DNA from: Lachnospiraceae bacterium
GTDB lineage: Bacteria > Bacillota_A > Clostridia > Lachnospirales > Lachnospiraceae
DNA: 47,660 nucleotides
Direction of reading: 5' to 3'
Assembly (NCBI GenBank): GCA_017620055.1
Contig: JAFZRD010000029.1
Location: 1-47,660, forward strand
The notes under the pieces were generated by a model. The model was not told the origin of the DNA, searched no databases, and saw nothing but the letters and a program-made list of their open reading frames with translations. Both the position numbers and the translations under genes were made by a program. Shown here one piece after another: positions 35,390 to 43,859 of this stretch; position 1 is the stretch's first letter, and each line of letters begins with the position of its first letter.

Positions 35390-36017
35390 AATCCCTCCTG
35401 CCGGTATGTCTCGGAAGTATCAGATGATCAACTCCCGCGGCATCGGCACACGCTCCGTCCTTCTCCGGACGGTCTCCGATCATAAGTATGTCCTCAGGTG
35501 AGCAAGCATAGTCTTCCATGATGACAATAAGGCCCTTGGGCGACGGCTTGAGCTCGTCTATCCTCGGATCGTCGGGGCCGTATTGCCTGTCCGCTTCAAC
35601 GTTCATGGCGCGAAGCTTATCCTCTGTCGGATAATCCGACAGGATCACGACTTTCTTTCCGTCTCTTCGAAGTCTTCCGATCCATTTGATAAGACGTTCA
35701 TCTTTTGTCTGCGCAAGTGCGGACAGAGGATTGTCATATATCCATTTATCAACGATACCGCGTACCTTTGCGGCATCGCACTTTTTGTCGGCGGCAACTT
35801 GCCGGATGATCTCATCTTCTGATGAACTTCCCGTCCAACTGTCCTTCACACTCCTGAAATGCTTAAGGATCATGAGGTCTCCGGCCGAAAAAGGATGAAA
35901 CATATAGTAAAGCAGAAGACGCTTTGCCATTATGAAGCGCAGTCTCGGCTGATCATAAAGCGTCCCGTCAAGATCGAAAACGTACAGTTTGTAGTCGCCC
36001 AAGTTTCGTCGCATCAT
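35370..36017 (-). CDS. HAD-family phosphatase next to UbiA transferase
   Basis: A 215-residue hydrolase. Motif I is YVFDLDGTLYDQP (Asp15, Asp17), motif II is the Ser in VVILSDYPTEDK, and motifs III and IV are the Lys in LKPSPKGLIV and ILMIGDRPEKDGACADAAG. The helical cap, about residues 20-110, carries a basic, aromatic segment (MAKRLLLYYMFHPF) that could approach the membrane. It begins 15 bases after the phosphoribosyltransferase-like gene. In mycobacterial arabinan synthesis the product of the matching transferase must lose its 5-phosphate, so this protein may do that step. That assignment rests on context alone, since mycobacteria use an unrelated phosphatase. Confidence 0.88.
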   Translation of the reverse strand: MMRRNLGDYKLYVFDLDGTLYDQPRLRFIMAKRLLLYYMFHPFSAGDLMILKHFRSVKDSWTGSSSEDEIIRQVAADKKCDAAKVRGIVDKWIYDNPLSALAQTKDERLIKWIGRLRRDGKKVVILSDYPTEDKLRAMNVEADRQYGPDDPRIDELKPSPKGLIVIMEDYACSPEDILMIGDRPEKDGACADAAGVDHLILPRHTGRRDYEEFER

Positions 36018-36032
36018 GCGTTTCTGATATCC

Positions 36033-36962
36033 TTATACGCCGAACAGCGTCGGGTTGACCCAGTATTCCGGCATCGGAATGTCGATTATCGTAAGTAGCA
36101 GAAGTATGACCGTAAGAAGTGCGACATACGCAAGAAGCCACTTTTCCTTGTAAAGCTTCTCGGGCTTCTGTACGGCTGAATCCGGCTTGAAAGCGATGTA
36201 TAGATAGAAACAGAACAGAAGGAATACGAACGGCATCGCGATGATGTATTCCATCCTGTATTTGATCATGAACACACCGATGAAGAACGTCGCGCACATC
36301 GCATAGAAGAACGTCGACACGAGAAGGCTCGTCTCGGTATAGTGTGCGAAGCTCTTTCTGTACAGTCCGGCAACGGAAGGGTCTCCGATCATCCTGTACT
36401 CGGCGAATCTCTTTGTTGCCATCAGGAACGCACCCGCAAACCAGTACCCTATAAGGATACTTATCGGCGGCTGATACTCCTGGGTGATGATGAACCATCC
36501 GAGGAGCAGTCTTATCATGTTATTGATCGATTCGGAAAGGACATCAAGATAAGGGATATCCTTAGTCCTTATCGGTTTGACGTTATAGAGGACTCCCATA
36601 ATGAGAAGCCACAGTTCCATATACATGAACATTTTTCCGACAAGGAGCGACAGGCCTATACCGGCTACAATGAGCACGGCATATTCGGTCAGTACGAGCG
36701 AGAGCTTCATGTTCTCGGATACGACAGGTCTGAACTTCTTGGTCGGATGATACTTGTCGAATTCTGCATCAAGCCACTCGTTAATGACGTAATTTGCCGA
36801 GGCGATAAAACATGTAGCCATAAAACCGAATATGAACCTTAGGACAACATCACCCGAGAAGACAAATCCGTCGGTCAGAAGTATCGCTATCGCGACTCCC
36901 GGAAGGATGAACGCATTCTTGACCCAGTGATCGGGACGCGCTATCTTGATATAATTCTTCAT
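36033..36962 (-). CDS. UbiA-family transferase, decaprenyl-phosphate phosphoribosyltransferase-like
   Basis: A 309-residue membrane enzyme with eight or nine helices. The first Asp-rich motif, residues 57-78, has N57, E62, D65 and D69 followed by YHPTKKFRP, the arrangement I know from Mycobacterium Rv3806c rather than from quinone or heme prenyltransferases. The second motif is YNVKPIRTKDIPYLDVLSE, near 126-144. The mycobacterial enzyme joins 5-phosphoribosyl diphosphate to polyprenyl phosphate, the first step towards lipid-linked arabinose or ribose. The gene overlaps rpe by four bases and is followed by a HAD phosphatase and a flippase candidate, which supports a polyprenyl-phosphate pentose route. 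A different prenyl acceptor cannot be excluded. Confidence 0.85.
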   Translation of the reverse strand: MKNYIKIARPDHWVKNAFILPGVAIAILLTDGFVFSGDVVLRFIFGFMATCFIASANYVINEWLDAEFDKYHPTKKFRPVVSENMKLSLVLTEYAVLIVAGIGLSLLVGKMFMYMELWLLIMGVLYNVKPIRTKDIPYLDVLSESINNMIRLLLGWFIITQEYQPPISILIGYWFAGAFLMATKRFAEYRMIGDPSVAGLYRKSFAHYTETSLLVSTFFYAMCATFFIGVFMIKYRMEYIIAMPFVFLLFCFYLYIAFKPDSAVQKPEKLYKEKWLLAYVALLTVILLLLTIIDIPMPEYWVNPTLFGV

Positions 36963-37633
36963 ACAACATCTCCTTTACCGTATTCGGAAAAAAGCTTGGA
37001 AAAGTATCCCGTATTATCAGTGATGTCACCGCCGAAAACGGATGAACCCATCACTATGACATTTGCGCCTGCATCAAGTACAGTAGTCACGTTATCTCTT
37101 GTTATACCGCCGTCGACCTGAATGTCAGTATCAAGGCCTTTGGCATCGAGCATCGCGCGAAGATCCTTTATCTTGCCGGTACATATATCCATATATTTCT
37201 GGCCGCCGAATCCCGGTTCGACCGTCATCACCAGGAACATGTCCGCGAGATCGAAGTAAGGTTCAAGTACCGAGATATCGGTTCCCGGTTTGATCGCGAC
37301 ACCCGCCTTCTTCCCTCGCTCGTGAATGTGAAGCAGTGTTTCCCGAAGCGGCTTGCAGGCCTCCTGATGAACGGTGATGATATCGGCCCCGGCGTCGATG
37401 AACTTGTCGATGTATCTTTCGGGAGCTTCAACCATCAGATGTACGTCGAGCACCTTTTTCGTGGCTGCCCTCACACACTTAAGAACCGGTATCCCGAATG
37501 AGATGTTCGGTACGAACATACCGTCCATCACATCAAAATGAAAATAATCGTTTCCCCCGGCTTCGGCCTTCTCCATCTGCTCGCCGAGCTTCGTGAAGTC
37601 CGCGGCGAGGATCGAAGGTGACAGAATTATCAT
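36959..37633 (-). CDS. rpe: ribulose-phosphate 3-epimerase
   Basis: A 224-residue cytoplasmic TIM barrel interconverting ribulose 5-phosphate and xylulose 5-phosphate. LSPSILAADFTKLGEQ at the start, HFDVMDGMFVPNISFG (metal-binding His and catalytic Asp), LDVHLMVEAPERY, MTVEPGFGGQKYM and IQVDGGITRDNV are all intact, and the length is normal. The start overlaps the rsgA stop (TAATG), the usual neighbour in Bacillota. Its stop overlaps the start of the UbiA-family gene. Besides its pentose phosphate role it therefore stands at the join between the housekeeping operon and a possible pentose-lipid pathway. Confidence 0.97.
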   Translation of the reverse strand: MIILSPSILAADFTKLGEQMEKAEAGGNDYFHFDVMDGMFVPNISFGIPVLKCVRAATKKVLDVHLMVEAPERYIDKFIDAGADIITVHQEACKPLRETLLHIHERGKKAGVAIKPGTDISVLEPYFDLADMFLVMTVEPGFGGQKYMDICTGKIKDLRAMLDAKGLDTDIQVDGGITRDNVTTVLDAGANVIVMGSSVFGGDITDNTGYFSKLFSEYGKGDVV

Positions 37634-38508
37634 TATGTGTATCTCCTTGCTCCTCTGAGCTCATTGTATATGTAAACGTAATTATCATATCTTCCTTTGG
37701 ATATCCTGCCGGCCGAAACCGCTTCCTTGACTGCGCAGTCCGGTTCGTGGGTATGCGAACACGGTGCAAAACGGCAAGGTCCTGTTCCCTCGAACTCCTC
37801 GTAATATCCGCAAAGATCCTCTGCCTCAATGTCGGCCAGATCGAACGAGCCGAATCCCGGAGTGTCGATAATGTAAGTGTTGCCGGCGATCGGAATGATC
37901 TCGGAATGCCTGGTGGTATGCTTTCCCCTGGCAAGCTTTTCCGAAATATCCCCGGTCTGTGCAATATCGCTGTTCGTGATACAGTTTATCAGCGATGATT
38001 TGCCGACACCGGAAGGCCCCGCAACCGTCGTTGTCAGTCCCAGGAGGCTGTCCGTCAGTTCATCGACCCCCTCGTTATCCTTTGCGCTCGTAACAAATAT
38101 CCGGCATCCGCTTCCGCGATACTGGACCGTAAATTTCGTTGCAAGCTCTTCAGATGCAATATCCTCTTTATTAAAGCATATTAGCACAGGTATTCCCTGT
38201 GCCTTATACTGCAGGATCATCTTATCAAGAGTCACGAGGTTCGGAACCGGATCCACAAGCGCAAATATTATGAGCGCCTGATCCACGTTCGCGACATTCG
38301 GCCTTATGAGTTGATTCTTCCTGTCATATATCTTCGAAACATTTCCGACCATTTCCTCTCCGGGAACAACATCCATCTCCACGTAATCCCCTACAAGAGG
38401 CTTTGTATGATCGAGCCGGAACAGGCCTTTGGCCCTGCATGTGTATACCCCGTCCGGGGTATGCACGTAATAGAATCCGCCGACACCTTTTATGATCCTG
38501 CCCCGCAT
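37633..38508 (-). CDS. rsgA: ribosome small subunit-dependent GTPase RsgA
   Basis: A 291-residue circularly permuted GTPase that helps late assembly of the 30S subunit. An OB-fold occupies residues 1-65 (RGRIIKGVGGFYYV). The motifs occur in permuted order: G4 NKED at 113-116, G1 GPSGVGKSS at 164-172, then G3 DTPG at 215-218. The zinc site has Cys245, Cys250, His252 and Cys258. A longer frame reaches 38559, but the ATG at 38508 overlaps the prkC stop (TGATG) and gives the correct N-terminus. The prpC-prkC-rsgA-rpe order is standard for Bacillota, and RsgA is a known phosphorylation target of PrkC in Bacillus. Confidence 0.97.
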   Translation of the reverse strand: MRGRIIKGVGGFYYVHTPDGVYTCRAKGLFRLDHTKPLVGDYVEMDVVPGEEMVGNVSKIYDRKNQLIRPNVANVDQALIIFALVDPVPNLVTLDKMILQYKAQGIPVLICFNKEDIASEELATKFTVQYRGSGCRIFVTSAKDNEGVDELTDSLLGLTTTVAGPSGVGKSSLINCITNSDIAQTGDISEKLARGKHTTRHSEIIPIAGNTYIIDTPGFGSFDLADIEAEDLCGYYEEFEGTGPCRFAPCSHTHEPDCAVKEAVSAGRISKGRYDNYVYIYNELRGARRYT

Positions 38509-40760
38509 CACTCTTCTTCCGCCGTAAATGTCACGGCTGTCGGATTGGTCGTCTCCCATGTTCCTTCTTCGGACAGATACGTTATCGTGATGACACCGCT
38601 CGAGATATCGTTTATTCCCTTCTTGCTTACGTTATACGGGAACGATGTGGTTGAAAATCTTCCGAGTTCTTCGCCGTTCGGACTCATCAGCACGATTATC
38701 GCTTCCGATCCGTCCATGTAGTTATTCGGTGTTCCGACATCTACCGAACATGAATATGTTTTGATCTTCTTGCCGAGACTGATCTTAAGATCGACCGCGG
38801 TACCCTTGTCTACCATTCCTCCGGCCGCAGGCGCCTGGGATATTACCTTGCCCTTTTCGACACTGTCGGAATCTTCTTCCGCTACCGTACCGATCGACAG
38901 ACCTTCCTCTTCGATCACGACCTTGGCCTCTTCCTCGGTCTTGCCTGTCAGATCGGGCATCGTTATCTGTTCAACGCTCATTCCCGAGCTTATCACTACC
39001 GTTACGTCACTGCCCTGTGCGGCTGTCGTTGCTCCGAGAGGATTCTGCGATATAACGTTGCCCTTTTCGACCGAATCGCTCTCCTGAAGCTGCTTCTGCA
39101 TCTTGAAGCCTTCCGCTTCGAGGATCACCTTGGCCTCGGCCTCACTCTTCCCCACAACATCGGGAACCGTGGCACCGACTACCTTTCCGCTCGATACGAC
39201 GAGATTAAGAACTGTTCCGCTTGGAACTTCGGTGTTGCCTTCTATATCCTGTGATACGATATAATCCTTATCGTATTCGGTTGATTCCTTGTATGTTGCC
39301 TTGGCAGTGAGCCCTGCGTTCGTCAGTGCGTCGCTTGCCTCGGTAACGGTCATACCCACGACATTCGGAACTATAGTTGTTCCCGCGGATGCTTCTATCG
39401 TGAGTTCTTCTTTATCGTCACCCGAAGACGATCCGGAGAACATTCCGAACACTTTGCCGATTATGAAGATCGCGATGATCGTGATGATAACCGCTGCCGC
39501 TACAAGAAGTATCGTGACGGCCTTCTCCATCTTCGGATCCACATCGTCATCGAGTTCGTCCTCATAGTAATCGTTCTCACGCGCCTTGTATGAGTTCTTC
39601 CTTGATGATGCGTCTTTGTTCTTCCTGGATTTCGGTGCACCCGGTTGTGATTTTCTCGACTTCGGACGCTCCGGAGCACGCTCGGCACTTCTTCCGGCAC
39701 TTCTGTTCTTCGAATTCCTCACGCCGAACACATCCTCAAAATCATCGTCGAATGCTTCTTCCTCGCGGGGTCTGTATGATGCCTGCTGGCCGGTCGCATA
39801 CTTCTCCTCCGGTTCGATGACGGGTTCGGGAAGAGGGGCAGCCATCGCGGTCTGCTTTCTTATCTGCTGCTTCTCGTTATCCGTGATGTTCTTTGTTCCG
39901 CCCTCGGACGCGGGTTCCTGTATAACGACGAAATCTTCGTCGGGATTCGTCAGTGAATGCTTCAGATCCCTGATGAGCTGGCCGACGTTCGCATATCTTC
40001 TGTCCGGATTCTTCTGGCAGCATTTCCTGATTATCTGCTCAACGCTTATCGGGACATCAGGTACATATACCCTCGGCGACGGCATCTCCTCCTGGATATG
40101 CTTGATCGCGACCGCGACCGTCGTCTCTCCGTCGAACGGAACGTGTCCCGTTATCATCTCGAACAGTGTGATACCGATCGAATATATATCACTCTTGGCA
40201 TCGGAATACCCGCCTCTGGCCTGCTCGGGCGAAGTATAATGGACCGAACCCATCGCATGCGAAGTAACGGTATTGCTCGTTGCCGCCTTGGCGATACCGA
40301 AATCCGCGACCTTAACCTTTCCCTCTTTGGAGATGATTATGTTCTGCGGCTTGATGTCACGATGGATGATGCCGTTGTTGTGAGCCGCCTCGATACCCAT
40401 CGATACCTGTATCGCTATGCTCACGGCCTCCTTGGCGGTAAGAGTGATCTTCTTCTCTATGTAGTGCTTGAGAGTGATACCCTCAACCAGCTCCATAACG
40501 AAGTAATACATCCTGTTCTCTTCACCGACATCATAGACATTGACGATATTGGGATGCATCAGACCGGCTGCGGCCTGTGCCTCCGCTTTGAATTTGGATA
40601 CGAAGCTCGAATCGGAAGAGAACTCCGACTTCAGTACTTTTATCGCAACGAACCTGTTGAGCTTGTGGCATTTGGCCTTGTAAACATCCGCCATGCCGCC
40701 GCTTCCGATCAGTTCGAGTATTTCGTATCTGTCCCCTAAAAATGTTCCTACTTCAAGCAT
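38508..40760 (-). CDS. prkC: PASTA-domain serine/threonine protein kinase
   Basis: A 750-residue membrane kinase that senses peptidoglycan fragments and controls growth, wall metabolism and spore exit. The kinase domain (about 10-275) has the glycine loop IGSGGMADVYKAK, Lys41 in VAIKVLK, HRDIKPQN at 133-140 and DFG at 153-155. A long basic and acidic linker (about 295-410) precedes a helix at 413-437. Outside are three PASTA repeats starting at VPNVVGMTVTEAS, VPDVVGKSEAEAK and MPDLTGKTEEEAK, then about 80 residues predicted as beta sheet (YSCSVDVG to the end), as in some clostridial homologues. The gene abuts the phosphatase prpC, its usual antagonist. Confidence 0.97.
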   Translation of the reverse strand: MLEVGTFLGDRYEILELIGSGGMADVYKAKCHKLNRFVAIKVLKSEFSSDSSFVSKFKAEAQAAAGLMHPNIVNVYDVGEENRMYYFVMELVEGITLKHYIEKKITLTAKEAVSIAIQVSMGIEAAHNNGIIHRDIKPQNIIISKEGKVKVADFGIAKAATSNTVTSHAMGSVHYTSPEQARGGYSDAKSDIYSIGITLFEMITGHVPFDGETTVAVAIKHIQEEMPSPRVYVPDVPISVEQIIRKCCQKNPDRRYANVGQLIRDLKHSLTNPDEDFVVIQEPASEGGTKNITDNEKQQIRKQTAMAAPLPEPVIEPEEKYATGQQASYRPREEEAFDDDFEDVFGVRNSKNRSAGRSAERAPERPKSRKSQPGAPKSRKNKDASSRKNSYKARENDYYEDELDDDVDPKMEKAVTILLVAAAVIITIIAIFIIGKVFGMFSGSSSGDDKEELTIEASAGTTIVPNVVGMTVTEASDALTNAGLTAKATYKESTEYDKDYIVSQDIEGNTEVPSGTVLNLVVSSGKVVGATVPDVVGKSEAEAKVILEAEGFKMQKQLQESDSVEKGNVISQNPLGATTAAQGSDVTVVISSGMSVEQITMPDLTGKTEEEAKVVIEEEGLSIGTVAEEDSDSVEKGKVISQAPAAGGMVDKGTAVDLKISLGKKIKTYSCSVDVGTPNNYMDGSEAIIVLMSPNGEELGRFSTTSFPYNVSKKGINDISSGVITITYLSEEGTWETTNPTAVTFTAEEE

Positions 40761-41495
40761 TTAACTCTCCTTGGACGATTCGATTATAACGACCCCTATA
40801 TTATCCTTCCCACCGTTATGATTGGCCATCTTAACAAGATTCTCGGCTATGTCGGCAACATCCACACCCGTCCTGACTATACGGAGTATCTCATCATCAT
40901 CGACCATGTTCGTGAGTCCGTCGGTACACATCAGGATGATATCCCCGGGGCTGAGTTCAACCTCGAAGAAATCGATATCCACCGTCGAGGCGGCACCTAT
41001 GGCTCTCGTGATGATGTTCTTGTCGGGATGCGCCTTTGCCTGTGTGGCGTCGAGCGAACCCTTTCTGACAAGCTCCGCAACGAGCGAATGATCCTTGGTC
41101 ACCTGTGTGATGGCCTTATCTATAAGATACAGTCTGCTGTCCCCGACGTTTGCAACGTACAGAGTATCGTCGCTGATCGTTGCGGCAACAACAGTCGTTC
41201 CCATCCCCGCAAAATCCGCTTCCGTGGATGCCTTCTCATATATCTCCATGTTGGCTACGGTTATCGCCTCGCGAAGTATCTTGATCGGTGATTTGTCCTC
41301 ACAGACTTCGACCTCACGCTCGATGGCTTTAACTGTATAAGCGGAAGCATAGTCACCCGCCTTGTGTCCTCCCATACCGTCGGCGACAATGAACAGGTTG
41401 TTCAGATTGCCGAGCGGATGCTCACAGGAATAGACGGTATCCTGATTAAGCTTCCTTCTTCTGCCGATATCCGTCATTGAATAAGTCTTAAACAT
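40761..41495 (-). CDS. prpC: PP2C-family protein serine/threonine phosphatase
   Basis: A 244-residue metal-dependent phosphatase that removes phosphate from PrkC and its targets. The eleven PPM motifs are recognisable: RRKLNQDTVYS, LFIVADGMGGHKAGDYAS with the metal-binding Asp residues, FAGMGTTVVAATI, LYVANVGDSRLYLI, QVTKDHSLVAELV, DIILMCTDGLTNMV and GGKDNIGVVII. It lies between rlmN (overlap of eight bases) and prkC (no gap), the standard arrangement. Length is typical. Confidence 0.97.
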   Translation of the reverse strand: MFKTYSMTDIGRRRKLNQDTVYSCEHPLGNLNNLFIVADGMGGHKAGDYASAYTVKAIEREVEVCEDKSPIKILREAITVANMEIYEKASTEADFAGMGTTVVAATISDDTLYVANVGDSRLYLIDKAITQVTKDHSLVAELVRKGSLDATQAKAHPDKNIITRAIGAASTVDIDFFEVELSPGDIILMCTDGLTNMVDDDEILRIVRTGVDVADIAENLVKMANHNGGKDNIGVVIIESSKES

Positions 41496-42543
41496 TCGGA
41501 TCTCCCAAATCTCGTTTTAGGAAATTGCGACGCAACTGACCGCAGGCCCCGTTTATATCGCGTCCCATTTCCCTTCTTATAGTAACATTTATATTGTTTT
41601 TTTCAAGTTTATTTTTAAGTGCGAGCGCCATTTTACGGCTTGTTGGGCGGTATTCTCTCTCTTCGATCGGATTGACGCATATGAGGTTGACATGTGCCCC
41701 CAGATCACGCGCGATCACGGAGAGCTTTTCCATGTCGTCGTCGCTGTCGTTGAATCCAGCTATAAGGCTGTATTCCAGCGAAATACGGCGTCCCGTAACT
41801 TCAAAATAGTACCTGCACGCGTCAAGGACCTCATGAAGCGGGTATCTGTTCGCGACAGGCATTATCTGACGTCTCTTTTCATCGGTGACGGCATGAAGCG
41901 ACAGGGCGAGTGTCAGACCGTATCTCCTCCCGGCAAGCTCCCTGATCGCGGGCACAAGCCCGCACGTGCTCGCGGTAATGTTACGAACGCTCAGGTTAAC
42001 ACCTCTTTTGTCGGTAATGATATCGATAAAATCGGTAAAAGCGTCATAATTGTCGAGCGGCTCCCCGCTCCCCATCACCACGACGTGGCTGACACGCTCG
42101 TTTATGTCCCGTTCCACCGACAGGATCTGTGCCTCCATCTCGCCGGCATCAAGTCCGCGCACGAGTCCGTCGACCGTTGATGCGCAGAAAGCGCAGCCCA
42201 TGCGGCATCCGACCTGCGAGCTGATGCAGACCGTATTACCGTAATCGTACTTTAAGAGCACGGTCTCTATGACGTTTCCGTCATGAAGCGCATGAACATA
42301 TTTCCTCGTTCCGTCGGATGACACGAGAACCTCGACCGGAGTGACGGTATCTATCCGGTATTTATCCGCAAGCTTTCTTCTCAGATCTTCCGACAGATTG
42401 CTCATCTTCGAAAAATCATCCGCCCCCTTCGCATGCAGCCAGTCAAATAGCTGGTCTGCCCTGAAAGGCTTCTCGCCAAGGGTCGTCATCTCATCCCTGA
42501 GCCTGTCATATGTAAATGATCTTATATCGGTCTTATCTGTCAT
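41488..42543 (-). CDS. rlmN: 23S rRNA and tRNA adenosine C2-methyltransferase RlmN
   Basis: A 351-residue radical SAM enzyme methylating A2503 of 23S rRNA and A37 of some tRNAs. The iron-sulfur cluster cysteines lie in GCRMGCAFCAST (Cx3Cx2C). GSGEPLDNYD and a C-terminal CGQLRR with the resolving Cys complete the dual-methylation mechanism. The N-terminal helical domain (FRADQLFDWLHAKG) binds RNA. The ATG at 42543 overlaps the rsmB stop (ATGA). A longer frame from 42606 lies within rsmB and is rejected. This could in principle be the resistance paralogue Cfr, but the housekeeping context argues for RlmN. Confidence 0.96.
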   Translation of the reverse strand: MTDKTDIRSFTYDRLRDEMTTLGEKPFRADQLFDWLHAKGADDFSKMSNLSEDLRRKLADKYRIDTVTPVEVLVSSDGTRKYVHALHDGNVIETVLLKYDYGNTVCISSQVGCRMGCAFCASTVDGLVRGLDAGEMEAQILSVERDINERVSHVVVMGSGEPLDNYDAFTDFIDIITDKRGVNLSVRNITASTCGLVPAIRELAGRRYGLTLALSLHAVTDEKRRQIMPVANRYPLHEVLDACRYYFEVTGRRISLEYSLIAGFNDSDDDMEKLSVIARDLGAHVNLICVNPIEEREYRPTSRKMALALKNKLEKNNINVTIRREMGRDINGACGQLRRNFLKRDLGDPNV

Positions 42544-43859
42544 TTCGTAAACTTCGCCATAAAGAAACCGTCTGTTATTCCATCCCTGCCATACAGCTGA
42601 AGCCAACCGTCCTTTGCAGTCTCATCCCTCACCGCCTCCGGCAGTTCATCGTAGAATCCGACCGGTGTAAGGCCGCACTCCTCAGTAAGATAACGTGCGT
42701 TATCCTGATTCTCACCCCGTGAGCACGTGCAGGTGGAGAACATCAGTATACCGCCCTTTCTGACATACTTTGCGGCATTTGCCAGTATCCGTCTCTGAAG
42801 ATCTGCAAGGGACAGGATCGCCTCTTCGGTCAGATTATACTTGATATCGTTCTTGCGTCCCATTACTCCGAGCCCCGAACACGGAACATCCGCGATCACA
42901 ACATCCGCTATTCCTTCGAATTCCTCGCGGTACTTTGTTGCATCGGATATGACGGTTTCGACATTACCGAACCCGCATCTTGATACGTTTTCCGAGATCG
43001 TAGCGATCTTCTGCTCGGAAACGTCGCACGATATCACCTTTCCGCGAACTGCCAGATCGGCCGCATGAAGTGATTTTCCCCCGGGGGATGCGCACAGGTC
43101 GAGAACCGTATCGGTCTCCTTTATCCCCGCAACCGCCACGGCGATCATCGAGCTTATGTCCTGTATGCATATGCTGCCGTCGCAAAATGCCCCGATCCCG
43201 GTTATATTGTCGTAATCCTTAAGTATCACGGCCCCGGGGAACACGTCAGACGGATCCGCACACCCGGCCGCGGTCACGGCATCCACCGTTGTCTTTGAAA
43301 GGTTTACCCTTGCCGTCACGGGCCGTACGCTAACCGACAGTTTCAGTATATCCTCGGCGTTTCTTCTACCCTGCTCGGCAATGAGCTTTGATACGATCCA
43401 TTCGGGGCACGAATACCTGACCGACAGATACTTTTCGGGGTCGCAAGCCTCATCGGGCCACGGCAGTGCGTCCCTGTTTGATGCTATCTTCCGAAGGATC
43501 CCGTTGACAAATCCCGTAAGACGCGCAAAGCCCGCCTTCTTTGCGAGCTTAACGGTCTCATTCACGGCAGCGTGATCCGCCACCGAATCCATAAATAACA
43601 GCTGATATGTTCCCATTCTGAGAAGTACCCTGATCTGTTTCTTCATTTTGGGAACCGGATGGGAACTGTATGAAGCGATGATGTGATCGAGTGTGATCCT
43701 TCTCTCCGTCACACCTTCTATGAGTCTCTTGATAAAGCTCCTGTCCTTGACATCCAGATATGAGTATTTGTCAAGGACATCAGATGCAAGGCTGTGTGTG
43801 GGTGCACCGTCTTCGGCAACAAGCAGTGCATCATATACGATGGCCCTTACATCAGTCAC
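42540..43859 (-). CDS. rsmB: 16S rRNA cytosine(967) C5-methyltransferase RsmB
   Basis: A 439-residue enzyme. Residues 1-140 are a NusB-like RNA-binding domain (VTERRITLDHIIASYSS, LLRMGTYQLLFMD). The SAM-binding methyltransferase domain has VLDLCASPGGKSLHAADL, a DVPCSGLGVMGRKNDIKYN loop carrying one catalytic Cys, and MFSTCTCSRGENQDN carrying the other. Translation starts at a GTG (43859) with GGGAGG upstream and an eight-base overlap with the zinc peptidase gene. Order fmt, peptidase, rsmB, rlmN is common in Clostridia. Confidence 0.96.
   Translation of the reverse strand: MTDVRAIVYDALLVAEDGAPTHSLASDVLDKYSYLDVKDRSFIKRLIEGVTERRITLDHIIASYSSHPVPKMKKQIRVLLRMGTYQLLFMDSVADHAAVNETVKLAKKAGFARLTGFVNGILRKIASNRDALPWPDEACDPEKYLSVRYSCPEWIVSKLIAEQGRRNAEDILKLSVSVRPVTARVNLSKTTVDAVTAAGCADPSDVFPGAVILKDYDNITGIGAFCDGSICIQDISSMIAVAVAGIKETDTVLDLCASPGGKSLHAADLAVRGKVISCDVSEQKIATISENVSRCGFGNVETVISDATKYREEFEGIADVVIADVPCSGLGVMGRKNDIKYNLTEEAILSLADLQRRILANAAKYVRKGGILMFSTCTCSRGENQDNARYLTEECGLTPVGFYDELPEAVRDETAKDGWLQLYGRDGITDGFFMAKFTK

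Noticed and set aside
39957..40739. Plus-strand open frame of 260 codons opposite prkC
   Set aside because: Mirror of a highly conserved kinase domain, with no start signals and no recognisable fold.
41488..42543. RlmN homologue as the antibiotic-resistance methyltransferase Cfr
   Set aside because: It sits in the conserved housekeeping order rsmB-rlmN-prpC-prkC, with no mobile element signs.
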